Below, in pieces: positions 12,801 through 27,800 of a DNA stretch of 64,000 bases. Position numbers and translations under genes: made by a program. The notes under the pieces were generated by a model. That model saw only the letters and a list, made by a program, of their open reading frames with translations, was not told where the DNA came from and ran no database searches. Source of the DNA: Lateolabrax maculatus (taxonomy: Eukaryota; Chordata; Actinopteri; Acropomatiformes; Lateolabracidae); NCBI GenBank assembly GCA_031216445.1, contig CM062213.1, positions 14,261,501 through 14,325,500 of the forward strand. The letters run 5' to 3'. Every line of letters begins with the position of its first letter. The first letter of the stretch is position 1.

Positions 12801-15800
12801 TGGCAATTCCCCTTTAGCCATGCTTGTTGTTTCTGTGCATTAAGATATGACGTCATTACTTCAACAATTTGGAATATTGCTATTATCACGATATGAACTT
12901 TTTTATCTTATAAAAAAATTAAACCAGTATTATCAGGGAAAGATACGATATAGCACACCACTACTGGCAGGCCAGGAGGCAATGTGTCCTTTGCAGTATA
13001 ATTTGATGTGTCATGCAAGTGAAACCTTTACTAATTAATAAACTCAGAAGTAGTTTATGGAGCACGAGTCACACGCAACCAAAAGACCTCCCCTTCTGCA
13101 GTGTTACAACTACACTGCAGGAATGTGAAGGTAAAGTGGGCACATGTGGAACAAGGTCACAGGTTTCTAACTAAAAAGATATAAAAGGTTTCACTAAGCA
13201 TCTTTTCACTTGACAGCAGCAAGTGTGGACCTTTTTAAAATGTCTGTCATGCATGCTCACAGTAAAGGCTGCCAACATTGTGATTTCTTCAAAAGAACCA
13301 TACATGTCATCATGCGCTGATGAGGTGCCAGTCATCTTTAATGATAGTCTCTTCTGTTTATCTGGTCTTTTGGTCCTTTTATTGTTTTCCAGATTTAGTT
13401 AAAGGGAAATGAAACGTATGCTGTCAATCTGAAAAAAGTTGGCAGATGTGCCTGTTGTGAATTATTAAACCATAGTAAGTGTGACAGGCATGGTTTATTG
13501 GATTGAGCGTATTTGTTGCTCACTCTCTTGGCATATTTTTGTGTCAGTTTATAGCTCCTAGTGTATGTATTAATTACAAAGCTTTGGTGTATGTGGTGTT
13601 GTGTAATTTCTATTTTAGACTGTTACAGTGCGTGAAGATTATGAATACAGACTGCACTGCATGTGAAAAGTGGTTGTTCCATAGAATCATTAAGGTGATG
13701 GACTACTTGTCTTTCTGATGATGTTGGGGAAATGTTTCCATATCTAGCCGGGGCTGTGGGGTTTTTGTGAGGCTTATTATGTGGGCTTAGCATGGATCAC
13801 AAGACTGACACTGTATCTGTGCAGCCTGAGCTCCTGTCCCTGGCCTCTCCCACATCTTAGTACCGTCCCCATGTCATGACTCTTGGGGGCCCTGGAGCAG
13901 AGCGGAGCAGATCATGGCATCAAGTTTCCATGGTGCTGTGTGCATGCACCATACCTTGTGCTAAAGGGACGCCAGATCACACTGCTCTTATGCTTAACTG
14001 CTCTGTCAAAATGAGCAGAGGGCGCCGGCAGAGGGAATGGCTGCCCCAGATCTGTTCCCCATCACCCTGACCCAAAAGGGCAGGACATAACCCTGCAAAG
14101 AGCCCATCGATCTTGCCTACATGTTGCTTCTGCTGCTGTTGTTGAGATTGATATGCAGTCATACATTCAATATGTTGTTGGTACTAGGGCATCCCTTTAA
14201 ACTCCTCACTCTGTCTTTGTTAGAGGCGGGAGCATTCGAACGGTCTTTGTGAGCTTGGCTTCTCTGCTCTCTGTTCACAGTGTGAAATTTAAATCAGATT
14301 TCAATTGAATTAAACCAGCTTTCTCCTCAGGGTTCTATTTAAGTCCAGGAGACCAAAAGGTCATAGCTCTAAGAATAGGGCTGTCAGTTAGCAACAGCCT
14401 GTTTGCTGGATTCCTTTGATGGAGGTCGCTTCTTCGACCGCTTTACTATACATGTCTGCTCCTGATGGCATCTCTTTTAATTATCTCCTTGGCACACTGG
14501 CTGGTCCTCTCAGATAAGCTTCAGTATTATATTACGGGGAGTATGTGTCTCATCTACAGTCTTTTCAATCTGCAGCCACTGTTGCGTTGAGTCCAATTAC
14601 TGTGGTGTTTACTTTCAACCCCCAACCCATTATCATATTTTTACTATTCATTTGTACCTGTGGTTATTCAGTTTACCTAAGAATGCCTCTATTCTTCATC
14701 AGATCAGTTTTTAAAAAACTAGTAATAACATGTTACACAGTAGTGTCCTGCAACCTCAATAATTTATTTGCTATGTTTAAGAATATGCAAGATTAAATAG
14801 TCTTTTAATCACCTATTCTATTTTAGTCAGGGTATAAAGGAATAAAGCGGTAAAAATAAAAGACAGCATCTCAGTTATGTCTGTGACAAGCCGGCCTTGG
14901 ACATATATTGTCACAGATAAAGTTACATAATGAATATTTCATGGCCAGTTTAACAGACCCACGTGAGAGCCCCCTTTTCTGGGACCATAGCCTATTACAA
15001 AGTCCTGACCAGTGAGCATTTAGCTTCCCCCTTTTTCTTCTGACAGAATAAATTCTATTAAACCGTACCGGAGGGCAACAGACGGACAAAGAAGAGCACA
15101 AAAATGCACTACCCTTTTCTCAAGAGAGCTGCTGTAAACACAACAGATTTCAATGCCTTGCTCTCTCATGCTGCCATAGCTCTCTGAATGTTCCTCCTCA
15201 TAGCTTCTCTTCATATCCCTCCCACCACATTCCCTCCCTCCCTCTCTCTCTCTCTCCTCCCATCTCTTGCATGTGTGCACTGTGCCGCTTTATGCTGGGC
15301 ACAAGGCATACAGATGTAAGTTTAATCCAGGCAACAGTCAGAGCTGAGAAGTGAATATGAGGTTGCCCTTTTGCTAACATGCAGTAATATTCAGGAGAAT
15401 ATTCAGCAGCCAGCGCAACTGTCAAGGCGGACTTAGAAGGGGAGATGAAAACCTCATGGAACTATGTGTTCGTGTTTTATTCTCTCCATTTCTTTGTGTG
15501 GATCTATGCGTTTCCACTCTTAAAGCTTGGCAGCAAGAGGTGTTATCTCTAACACTGTGCTCAGCTTTAAAAGGAAATTGCAAGACTCTAAATCTGCCAG
15601 CCTGTCAGCCTCTGATGAGCCTCTGATTAAATGATAAAGCGAGAAGGGGACACCCAGATGAATCAAGGAAGAACTTGCAGAGTGAAATTCATACAAGCTC
15701 TGCTTCTTTTGGACTGAAGATTGAGTTTTTTTCTTTTATTTATAGCTTTGTTCTGGACCTCCGTTTTATAGATATAAAGTCTGCAGTGATTGCACATTTG

Positions 15801-18800
15801 TTTCTCACGCCAGCTGAGGCAGAGATGCTGTAATGTTGTGCTTGGATTTGGACTTCCTTTGAGAGGATTTTGTTTTCACCTGGTCAGCGATCCTTCATTG
15901 TGTCTCATCTGCCCTCCCATCCTTCAGCCCCCTTTTTTTCCTTCTTTTTTTTACTGAACGGTGTGAGCTGGTCAGTCACTTTAATGACTGGGCTGTGATT
16001 TCTAACAGAGGCACATTGTATGAGGCTGGATTTGGAGTATTTGCGTCCTACAGGCTGAACTGTCTGCCGCTCTTCAGAGGATCCTCAGACTTCCACCTCC
16101 GGGAGTTTGCCTTACCCGTGTTTAATTAAGTATCTGCAATTGGGACAGCCGGCCAAAAGCCAGGATGCAGGTGTCATTAGTGTGCACGGACCATCGCGGT
16201 GGGGTGAGCCGCACCACGGAGGACCGCCTGAACCGTCAGAACGCAAACAGCCCTAACACAGGCACCCGCAGCAAGTTCAGAGCTGTGGCGATGGTGGCTC
16301 GCAGTCTGGGACAGCTCTCTGTTCAGAGTGTGCCTTCCTCCAGCGAGCAAAGCATGAGGACTGGCATGAAGTATAGGTAGGGCATGTGAAAAAAACGTTC
16401 AGACCTATATAAAATATTTGAACAGATCTTAAACTGCAGGATTTATTAGTTTTTTTATTTTTCCACTTTGCTATTGTATGCTAGTTTTTCTTCCTTGCTC
16501 CTTCCCGTCAGAACTGCCAAACCCCACCTGCTTAAGATTAATACTGACAGTTAACACAAGTGCTTCATCATTACAGTAACTAATTCATTAACCTCCCCAA
16601 ACTTTTATTTACTTATCAAGTGGGACCTCAAAAACAGCAAGATCTCGGAAGGAGAGATTTGCAATTTGTGATTTTATCTGATCTTTGTACTGAATTGGTT
16701 GGCATGCAAATTAGTTAGTGGCCATTGATGCTTAATCTGTTCTGTGCAGGAGTGACAACCAAGCACTACAAACAAACAACAGTAAGCTGCATTTGTTCAG
16801 CTTTAAAGGGGAAACTAATCAATATTTTCCTAGATTAGTCTCCTTAGTACAAGAATACTATTATTATTAACGATTTTGTGTTTGTTTCCCTTAAACCGAT
16901 AATCCTTCAGTTTTAAATAAATTGTAATGTGGATTTGTATTGATTATTGAATTTAAAGCAAAACAAAATTTAGATCAGCTATGTTTCCAATTATTGAATC
17001 AAAAGCTATATAAAGCCAGTTGCCCGTATTAGAAAAACCTTTTTTGCCGTATTAAAAGTGTCCTTGTCATGCCGTAAAAACAAGCACTTTGCATAATCAT
17101 AGCTTTTGCCAACAACATTGTATGTTGACATGATTCTGCATTGAATATTTATCCCACCCCTTCAATCAGTTGATTACTAATTACTGGTCTACTGTAGTAT
17201 GTACAGTTCCGTTGCTTTCATTTTGACATAGTGGATAAAAGGGTTAGTGTTTTATTTAAAAGAAATTTAGCCTGTGTGTGGAAACCCCAAGGGGCATGAA
17301 GACTAATGACTGTGTTTCATCTATTATACCCTATATTTAACATTTAGGTGAAGGTTTACTTGCAGAAAAGCATTGATAGCAAAATGCAAATGACTTCTGT
17401 TTGTGTGCTGAATTATTTTAATTATTCCATCTTTTACACAAGGGCTGAAAAGTAGCAGAAGTAGAATATTTTTAAATGTGTATTGAAGCACTGAGGGTAG
17501 AAGAGTGAATGGCAAATTGAACAGTAGCAGAGGATACCAAATCTGTAGGCAGTGTTTGTGAGAACATTAGTTTACATTACTTTTCAGTGTGGTGAGGTAC
17601 ATTACATTATGATCTGCAGCAAGCTGGCTGTTAATGCAGAGTATTTGCTTTGTGTCACAGCTTTCATTCAGCCTGTCAGGAGTTATTTTTTGCAATATAA
17701 CCTGCTTGCATTTTTCCACCTGTCACTCCACTGCTCACCAAACACAATTGTTTGATGTGAAATATTGATTTAAAATCAAGCTTTCATCAAAAACCTGCAT
17801 TCGTGTACTACACTGTAGCACAGCTACAACCATTGCAATATACATATTTCCCATAAGTAGGGTCTGAAAGAATGCGAGTAGATTTTCTGTTTGGCGAGTA
17901 AATCTCGGAAGTCTGTCCGTCAAATAGTCATGTGTTGCAGCCAGAGTCTCAAGGCAACGCTAGTTTCTTTATTTACATACTTTAAAACCACAACAAAGCA
18001 GTATATCTTGCTTACAGTCTGCCAGCATATTTCCTCTGCTGCTAAAACCCAATAGCTTTTTTCTAACTACTGCAACGTACTACAACAATGGAGGAAGTTG
18101 TTCTTTTTCTACTACTTGGGCTTCGAAATCTCTCACCTTACTCAAAGACACAGCGTGGTGGGGGAAGCCATACAACACATCCACAAACATTAATACTGCA
18201 TTAAATACAAAATTAATGACACTGGAACCTGGAAAACATCAGTACATCTTGGAATATAAACATTACCTGCCTAGAAAATAATTTCAAATTAACATGTAAG
18301 TGAGTTATTTTGAATTATTCTCAAAATTGAATTGTGGGGTTTCCTGACAAGCAATACAAAACAGTTACCAGAAGAAAAATACCCAAAAAAATAAACAAGC
18401 AATCTTGTAAATATGAATTGACCTTTCACACATGTAATAAAATATCTGGCATGATGGCTCGAAGGAAATTACTCATGTTTGTCTCTATAGTGTGTACACA
18501 CGCATGAAACTGTAGGAGCGCTTGAGACAGTCTGAGGCTAATTAATTAACTTAACTTAACTTTGAGCCTGTTTACACTCCTGCCTCCTTTTTGATATAAA
18601 GTCGATCAAGTGAAGTGCATTATGTACTGAAACAAATTTGACACAAAAAATGCAATTTATTAATTTGGATGGTAAAAAAAGAAGTTAGTTTCGACAAACA
18701 CTGCCTGAGTGTTCATTTACACAATATTTGTACTTTAACTAGCAACTTGATGTTGTGTGATGTATAACAATATTGTCAGTCTTTCAAACCTTGGTTTGAA

Positions 18801-21800
18801 AATCGAAGTGTTACTAAGGTACACTGTCTCTTTTCTTAAAAGGTATTGCTAGTTTTTGTGAGACAGTTTATTTAATTAAACACACGTCTTGACTCGAGAG
18901 TGATATTAGGTACGATGTATAAATATTTGCTTCTGCAGTGGTATTAAAACTGCAGCAGAAATCTCACAACATAGAGGCTAATGAAGAGCCTCCATCAAAA
19001 GCTTGTAAGCTGTTTTCTTGTTTGTAATACTTTAATTGCTTATATATTCTACTCTTTTACCAAACAGGTCATCAGAATAACAAAGTGTTTTGTTGTATAT
19101 TACTATGTTCTCAAGGATTGTCATTTAAGTGGTAAATGACTTGTTGTCTGACAGACCTATTAATGTAATATCGTTTATCTTTTTAAATACTGTTTTTCAA
19201 GCCCCAAACGTAAATAAGAAAACTTTCAAGGTGCTGTTGTGCCTTTTTAAAGCAGAATCTGTTTCTTAAGATTTTTAGATTTTAAGATCATTTAAGGAAA
19301 CACATTACCCATCCTCAGTTCTGTTGTCTGAAGCCACATCGCAATGCTTTGCATCTGATTCGCTAGCGGCAGCCTCGCAATGTTGGCGCACTGTCATTAT
19401 TGAGGCTAATAATATTGAATGAGTAAAATCATTTTCAGCTCGGGGCCAGCGGCTGTTTGTGTTCTTCGCTTCCACAGTGTAGTCCAAAGTACATAGCGGG
19501 CTCTGTGTTTTTGTGTCTGATGTAAACTGAAGGTAATGCAGGCCTGAATGCAGCATGAGGCTCGGAGATTCGTGCGCTGAGGGTACAACATAGTGTTTGT
19601 GGTTTTGAAGCGATGCGAATGAAAGGGAAGAAAGGAGAAAGTGACAGAAAGAAAGGGAGAGTGCTAAGGTTAATGCTTGTGTAGGCACTATGCCCAAGAG
19701 GAAGTACAGTAGGCTGAAGTGATCTGTGCTCATGTCACTGTGCATCTTTCAAACTTGCCTCTCGGAGTCGAAGCTTGCAAGCCCCTTTAACGTGGCCATG
19801 CATTTCTCTTTTCATCCTTGAGCTCAAGATTTCTTTCTCTATCAAATTCAGTTCTGAGTTCTTTATTTTGCCATTTTGACAGCTGAATAAGTTAGTGGTT
19901 TTGAAGCCGTTGGTTAAAAGAATACAGATACCGTTAGAGCTTATCCATCCAACAAAACTTTGCACGATTATCCACACTGCAGAATAGCTGTGTGAAATTC
20001 AGATCAGTCTCATTTGCATACAGTCCTCTCTGTTTCCTTGAATGGCAGCCTTGAGCTTATATCTAGAATGTCAGTCTACATCCATGGGCAAGGATGCAGG
20101 CTAGGTTGGAAGTGACCTACCCCACAAGACCAAGGAAACCATCTGAGTTATAGTTTTTTCAAGGTACGGAGGAATGGCAGCAGCTTCAGCAGGATGCCTC
20201 ACCACAGACTGAGCCGTTCTGTAATGTGACACTGGGCCCGCATGACATGACTGGTTAAAATCATCAAGCTTGACTGTGAGAGCCTGCACCTCCTCCAAGG
20301 ATGATTAAATGGCTTCAGTCAGGACTGAATTAATGATGCACACAAAATGGCTTATGATTATGTAAAGTAGTCTTGCTCAGGGAATGGAAGAATATCTGTG
20401 AGATTGGGAAGGCAGTGCAGGTGGGGAGTCAATCCCATAAAGCCCCTGCTTTTCACAGTCCAGTTATCAGCTATTCTTTCAAACTACCAAACCTAGGAAA
20501 GGTCTTGAGGGAATGACTCACCTTTGCAAGAGCCAGTTTTTCTTTGCTTAGGCGTAGAAATAAACTGCTACAAAGTAATGCTGAGGTGAATAAGTTTGAA
20601 TACGTATCACTTTTCGGTTGGACAGCCATTTTTGTGCTTTGTGCAGAATAAATATAAGAGCTCAGTACAAACTGCTGTGGATAACATTTGTGCTTTAGTG
20701 GGATATTTCTTTTTTTAAAGCGGGTCATTGTTCTTTGTCACATTTTTTTCTCCGCACTAAACACTTCTGCTGTGTTGCTCTCAGTATCGTTTACTGCAGT
20801 GCCCGTGTAAATCAGAGCTGACTCACCTCCCACCCTGGTGTAAATCTACAAGTAACTCGCCTAGCCCAGACTGTCAGTAGGATTCCTCGCATCTCTGGAG
20901 GTCCACTTTTGGTTGTAAGGTTGACAGTGACTCACAGCCACAGTAAATAGCTACTGGCAGTGTTGTGTAAGCGGATGGCATTTAAATCCCACCACTGTGT
21001 TGTGTGAAGTTGTGATGTATCATTATCAATAACAGAGATAAGACCGTACTTAAAAGGCCATCCCACCAGTTCTGTTTTCCCTTAATGCACCTTGAAGTTA
21101 CTTGATGTGATAATACAAAGACAGAAGTAGGAGGATATGTCAAAGATTTACAAATGAAACTTGCAGCATGTACACATCAATTATCATCAGTATATAGGTT
21201 TAGTGTATCCTTATTGTATTATTAGTTGTAATTTCAGAAAGGAAATTGAATTGGTGCATAACCATAGGAACGTTTTTGTCCTTGTCAGGGAATTTTTCAC
21301 AAAGATGATGAAACTGAGGATCGTTTTTCCAATATTTTGTTACACAAATGCAAAAGCATGCAGCGCTCAGGCTTGGGTGACAAAAGCTGTGGGTGTGAGA
21401 TTTGGGGCGTCGTGAGTGTGGGTGCATGCTGGGACGTTTTCCTGCATTCTGAGGGCTCTTCATCAGGGAGCCAGCTTTCCACAGCCTGCACTCCCCCTTG
21501 AAATATGAATCATAAATAGACCGTGGTAGTTGAACAGAACACACATCCAGCACTACACTTTGGCCACTCTGATGTAAACACTAAGACTCACCCACAGCAC
21601 AGATTTCGGGCCACAGTAGCCACTTAGGTACCATCTTAAATGTGCAGAGAACGTTCCCCATCTGTTTGCTCTGGGCATGACGAGAGAAATTGCCAAACGG
21701 TGGGATGGTTCATTTGTTGATGTAGGCTTGTGTTTCACTGTATGCACTGAGGTTTTGTCTGTGTATAAGAAAGCGAGTGAGATTGGGGGGGTTGTTGTGG

Positions 21801-24800
21801 AATATTTTGCTTTTGTGTCTATAAGCGTGTGTGCATGTGAGAGACACACTTGTGTTATGTTGAAGGAGAAAATAAAGACAGCTGTTCTTTCTTTGCCTGA
21901 CTGATAGAGTTTAATTAGATCGTGTGTGTGTGTGTGTGTCTTAGCACCACTCATTTCTCTCTGCATGTTATTTTCTTAAATGTTCTAGAAATAGCCTGGA
22001 TTTATTAATTCTGTTGTACACTGCCAAGAAGAGGCAAGTCTTTTATTCACTCAGTACAGTATCTGCATTGGGTTAGAAAGTAACCGTTTAAATGTTTTCC
22101 TTCAGGGTTACACATAATTGTTGGGATTATTATGGCATGCTTAGATTCATATATTGTTTTAATACACGTATACTGTTCAAAATGCTGTGTGTGAGGTTAT
22201 TGAAAGCTGCCACACTAGTCTGTTATACTGCATACAGTGAGGAGATGGATTTAGATTTATAAATGAGTACTGAATCTACGGACTTGTTCTGACAATGAAA
22301 TGTGTATTTAGCTTTTCTGTCAGTATGAAAAGCATTTGAACTGCAGGTTATGCAGTGTGTAAGAAGTGATTGAGGAAATATTGCAGCACAAATAGAAGAG
22401 GCTGTATGGTAGCAGGAGGCAAGAGCTTTATCTTACTTTAGAAAGTAATAGAGCACATGCCAGCAAGGAAAAATCCCATCTACCTAACAGCATCATGCTT
22501 AGTCATGTGTATCATGAATATTTAACCTCAATTTTTTTTTATTAAGCAGATGGCACCAGTTTGCTCTAGATTGATTCATTTCTCAATGCAGCCTTGTTTT
22601 TATCAGCAAGATGGTCTTTTACAAGCTGGTTAGTACACTGAGCCCTTTATGTAAATACCTCTAATTAGCTTATTTGTGATTAAGGCTGCATTGATGAATC
22701 GATTGTTTAGTCTATAAAATCTGTAAATCTTAAAATGTTTTGTTTTGTCTGACCAACAGTCCAAAAAATATTCAGTTTCCAACCGTAGAAATCTAAGAAG
22801 CTGGAACCAGAGAATTTGGGTATTTTGAACTCTAAACAGTGAATCGATTATCAAAATAGTGGCTGATAAATTTGATGTCAGTCCACTAATTGATTTATTG
22901 ACTAGTTGTTGCAGTTCTCTTTGAGATTTTTGTTTGATAGCTTCTTTTAGTGCATAAAGTTCAGGTTCTTGGTTACCCTTTAAAGACATTTACTCAATTT
23001 CCATTGAGTTTAGGATCATAAGATACATTTATCTGTTGGCATTTTCAGTGAATACACTCTATCAGTACCTTTTGGCTACGATAGTCAATTTAAAAGCATG
23101 TCAGGGTGTTAGAGCACAGCTCAGTGTAACATTAAATATACAGCATAAGAATCATTGCTAAGACTTGGAATCCCCCACAGGTTCTAGTAAGTTTCCCCCT
23201 CGTTCCTTTCAAGCATATAGCAGAAGATTTTCCATCCCTGTGGGCACTGGCAGATTTGTCCGCCGACAAGAGCCTCTGAAAATCCCTGAGTTAGAAGAAA
23301 AACAAATTCAGCCTCAGGAAAACCCTCTGAGCCGACAATCTGTTTATGCCCAAGTAGAAAAAATAAACTGCCATTGACAACTGCCTTAAAGTGCTTCAAT
23401 GCCAGTGGCTCTATGATTCTGGCTGCAGTGTATATGAAGTTTGTTGCATACAAATGAAATCACATTTGACGTGTTCTCAAGCTGCTGTCAAATATGGCGC
23501 CGCAAGCAAATACCAGTATACATTGTATAACTGAGCGTGTGTTCATTTAATTGCTAGATAATGGATCTTGTGAGTCACGGCAAGAGCTGGAATGACAGGA
23601 AGGCCCCTCACAGTAAGAAGTTAACGTCAAAACTCAAAACAAAAAATTTTATAAAACTTTTATAACCGTGGAACTTATGTGTAGCCTGGAAGTAATGTAA
23701 TGGCATTTTTGACCACATTGGTTGCAGTTAACAAGGCTGTGGAAAAATCCTACAAGCCAACCTGAACTCTAGGCTCTATGCAGTGCTTCTACAGTATTTG
23801 GTCGCCATCGTCCATTTTTGCCTGTAAGAATACACTTACTTCAGTTTTGACAGGACTATGATGCCAGCTTAACCTGACCACACTGAAATTGATGGCTGAC
23901 CCCTTTTTGGTGCATAAGTGTGTACATACATTACTGGAAGTGGATATTCATAGGTCAATTTAGACTTTTTATCATGTATTTTATGGTGCCTATAACAAAA
24001 GCATGTAATATGTGAGCTTCAAGGACTAAAAGACAAGCAATTGGCAATCTTATTTGTAAGGGTCTCCGACAGTTAGAATTTAGAGGAATCTTCTGTAAGG
24101 GTGTGGCCCTGTGTTGAGGTGTGAACTTAAAGAAAAAGATTTTGTGAAATATCTTCAACTGCTTTTTTGCTGAGATTTTATTGAGAAGATCAATACCACT
24201 CTCAAATCTGTCCATTTAGAGAGCTAGAGCCAGCAGCCGGTTATCTTAGCTTAGCAAAATTGAAGAAATAGAAGAAAAACAGAACGTAACTCCCTGAAAA
24301 ACCTCAACCTGTTTTTGTATGGATTATATGAACAAGCAGATTTTTTTAATCAAGTTTGGACAGCACTACACTAGCTGTTTCCATCCTGCTTCCACTCTTT
24401 ATGCTGAGCTAAACTAATCGTTTCCTGGCTGTAGTGTCGTACCTTTTAATCAATTTTCTAATCTAACTCTTGGCAAGAAAACTGATTAGTGCCCAACTCT
24501 CAAAATTATTCTTTTAAAACGACTTATTAAAAAAAGTCTTTATCCCTTCATCTCCAGTCACAACTCACCCCCTCAAATCCTTCTTGAGCTTTATCTGAAG
24601 CAAAACTTGAGTATTTTTGTTTTGAGTTACAAAACATCCAGCAAGGGAACAGAGCCTCGTGGTAGAGTGCTGTAGGATGTGCACAATGGAGCACACAACC
24701 ATACATGCTTCATACCAAGGAGGTGAACTGAATACTTGGATAAATAGGGATAACATACTGTATGCTTGTTAAGGTTCAGCACATAACATACATAAACCTA

Positions 24801-27800
24801 GCCTGGGAACCAGATGAATCTGTGAGCTCATGTTCATTTGCTGTGGCAGATACATCTGGCCCCTCTCCCATTCAAACTGATCTCCCTGCCGTTTTATCGG
24901 GCTAACCAATCACAAGCGTTTATCTAGTATGAGGCGTGTTTGATACGATGACTGACAGAGACGAGCGCCGTTCAGGTATCTTTGTAAATATCCAAAATGG
25001 CGCTGCCAGGTTCCCCGCATGGCTACAGCGGCAGTATTAAACAGACTGGATGGTACATTTTTTCTAAAAGAAGGACAAACAACTGCACTTTTTATGTTGA
25101 TGAGAAATATGTTTGCCGAACTTCTGACAGGACGGCGTTTCGCTGCTCTAATTGGTTGTCTCCGCTCGTCGCTAACGCGACTGGAAATCAAAAATGAAAT
25201 GAGAGGTTCCAGACTAATACGCATTTGCAAATTAGTCTGGTGATGGCAGGCTAACATAAACCTAAATGGAGGAGAAAACCACCTGTAGCCAACATGAGCT
25301 AGTATCATTCGGTTTGTGTGTGTGTTTCGTGTGGTTAAAGCCACGGGGTTTGGTAGTATTAATAGTTGTGCTCAGTGAACATATCTCTCAACACGTTTCT
25401 CTTTACAGCTCTGTGACCTTGTTTCCTCATTCATCACCCTGTCCTTTCCTGGCCACTGACTTCACATTGACTTGAAGCCCTCTCTCTCACTCAGTCTGCC
25501 TACTATATGCCTCTAGTCCTTCCTGATGCTCCGCTGTCATTCCAAGACTTAACCAGTGCATAATTTATTGGTATAAAGCTTTTAATCGGGATATAATTGC
25601 TGTAGATCTGCTCCTAGGTCAATATAAATCACACTCAGTCCTCTCAACCATAGTTTTAAAACACACAATTACAGCAGATTTGACATTTGTATTTAGTTGA
25701 TGCCCTGTATAAGTTATGATTCAAAGTGTGCAGCAGTAGACTGAACTCATCACCAACTTACACCCCAGAATTTGTTTAGAACTGTTGTTTTTGTTTGGAC
25801 AAAAGATGTGTCGTTAGCCGGTGAATTTTTTCTGTTCTGCTGATTCAAACAGGGTAACTGGTTTTTAATAGCATATAGTTTGACACAGTAGATTTAGATA
25901 CAGTAAATTATGTAATTACATTACATAATTATAGACCAAAATTAGAATATAGTGTATATAGATAGATAGATAGATAGATAGATATCGTTATATGTCCTGC
26001 TCAATATCTTAAGACACTCCTGACTGTCACAAATCTTAAGGGAATGATGCATGTTATTGTGTTGCTGAGGCATTTTTAAAATTGTATTGATTGGTCTGAA
26101 GGGGTCACTACAGTGTTTGTTTAATGGTAATTGATTGACCAAACGAAGGAGTGTGTGTCAGCCATGGGGCATGACACATTTAAGACCTTGGTAGATAGAA
26201 AATGATCTGGCTACATCGACAATCAGACCTTTTTCTTTCCTTACCTGTTGAGTTTGAGTTTTTATAGAGGTGCAATGGCTCAGTCACCAGTAGGCTAGGC
26301 GGGAGCTGGGCACTGTCCATTAACAATGACAACTAACTGTAATATTCATCTACTCATCTTTATTCGAGGATACTTTCTATTGCTGTGTTGATGTCCCACT
26401 ATATCACATCTTTCTCTTTTATATTTATCTTTTGGAGACGATAATTTAATAATCAGCAATCCTATAATCAATAATAAATGACTGAAAGACACTCTGAGGG
26501 CAACCTCTGATATTCCCTGCCCTATGCTGACCTTGATGGCGAAAAAAAACATCTCCACTATTTCCCACAGGTCAATTTCCAGCAATGGCTGCCAAGGTCA
26601 GGAGCAGAGCTAGACGTGGAGGAACATAACTGGTGTGTCAACAAGCCTCAAATAGATCTCCAAGCCACTCTTAATCAAATAAACTAACATACCAAAATGA
26701 ATTGTCCACTTGGGCTTCAGGCAGATGTTAATAGAAAGGTTACCTAGTATTTCAAAGTAAACAACCATACTGGACATAGTGTCCTGTTCACTGGATCTCA
26801 TCTGGCTTTGTTCCTGCGGCTGTAGTGGTGTTGCTGTCCTGTACTGTACCTGTCTCCTTCATTATTGAGCAGGGTGTGAGAGAGATGACTTTACTCTTGT
26901 GGTTCATGTCTGCTGAGGCTCAGCAGGAACCTGACCCCTGCCTGCTTACATGCCCTGGCAGAGGGTCACTGCAGCAACGCACAATGCAGAATTCAAGGCC
27001 AGTCTAGTAAAATATTGAACACAACAGTGTGCTGACAAAGAGACATCCTTACAATGAGAACAATGGGAAGGGCAGAGCTGTGTATTCTGATATCGTTCTT
27101 TCTTATATTTAGGTTTGGGGGAAGTGCTTAAATGCACTGGTACTGTATGTGCAGTATTCATGATAAAGCGTGCAACTCTAGAAGAATGTGTATACAATTG
27201 CTCCTAGTTTATCTAATTAGACAGGTTTACTACTCATCTCTTCTTCTGAACATGCTTGTGCACCATGTATTAACATGATAAGCAACACAAATTCATATAA
27301 CCACATTAGGTGTTCAAATCTGGAATAGTGTGAGCCTTGAAACGGACTCGCTGCTGAACGTACAGTAGCACTCTACCACACAAACAGTGTTCAGAGACAA
27401 ACTCTGCTAAAGCAAGATGCAGTCAAGCAGAATTTTGAAAGATATTTTGAACTTATTAAACAAATGTCTAAGTCCGTCATTAAAAACACTCAAGCAAACA
27501 TGCTCCACTAACAGTTTTGGTCAGTAAGCTGCTTTTGGTTTCAGTTATCTCTGTTCGTGACGCAGAGCAGCAGCCCCCCGGAGGGGGTATTTTACTCACG
27601 CAATTAAGAGGCAGTTAATTGTAGATCAGCTCCAGTGGTTTGCCAGAGGGGACTTGTGTTAACCTTGTCACCGCAGTGCACCGTACGGGCACGTGCTCCC
27701 ACTAGATTCCCTTCTCCTTCATGACTGACTGTTTGCTTATAAGGCTCCTATGTGTGACGTCATCTGGCTCTCGGATTCAACTGTAACACGATTACAGACC

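Larger units (their letters stand above)
1889..16164 (+). other. KCNAB2 intron between the two alternative first exons
   Basis: About 14.3 kb without a recognisable coding exon on either strand. It contains repeat fragments, TA and CA microsatellites, a 26-base T-run, a TTAA-flanked element and an AT-rich hairpin, all listed separately. The last few hundred bases may be promoter and leader of the second first exon. Confidence 0.6.

Noticed and set aside
19305..19745. 146-codon open frame on the minus strand
   Set aside because: No known domain and no homologue I recognise; lies in the middle of a KCNAB2 intron.
23165..23453. Overlapping open frames on both strands with slightly protein-like composition
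   Set aside because: No family recognised, no splice sites of matching phase, and no start context; possibly an old repeat.
25019..25243. Short open frames within 24.9-25.3 kb on both strands
   Set aside because: They lie inside the 455-bp transposon copy and are not conserved in the second copy.
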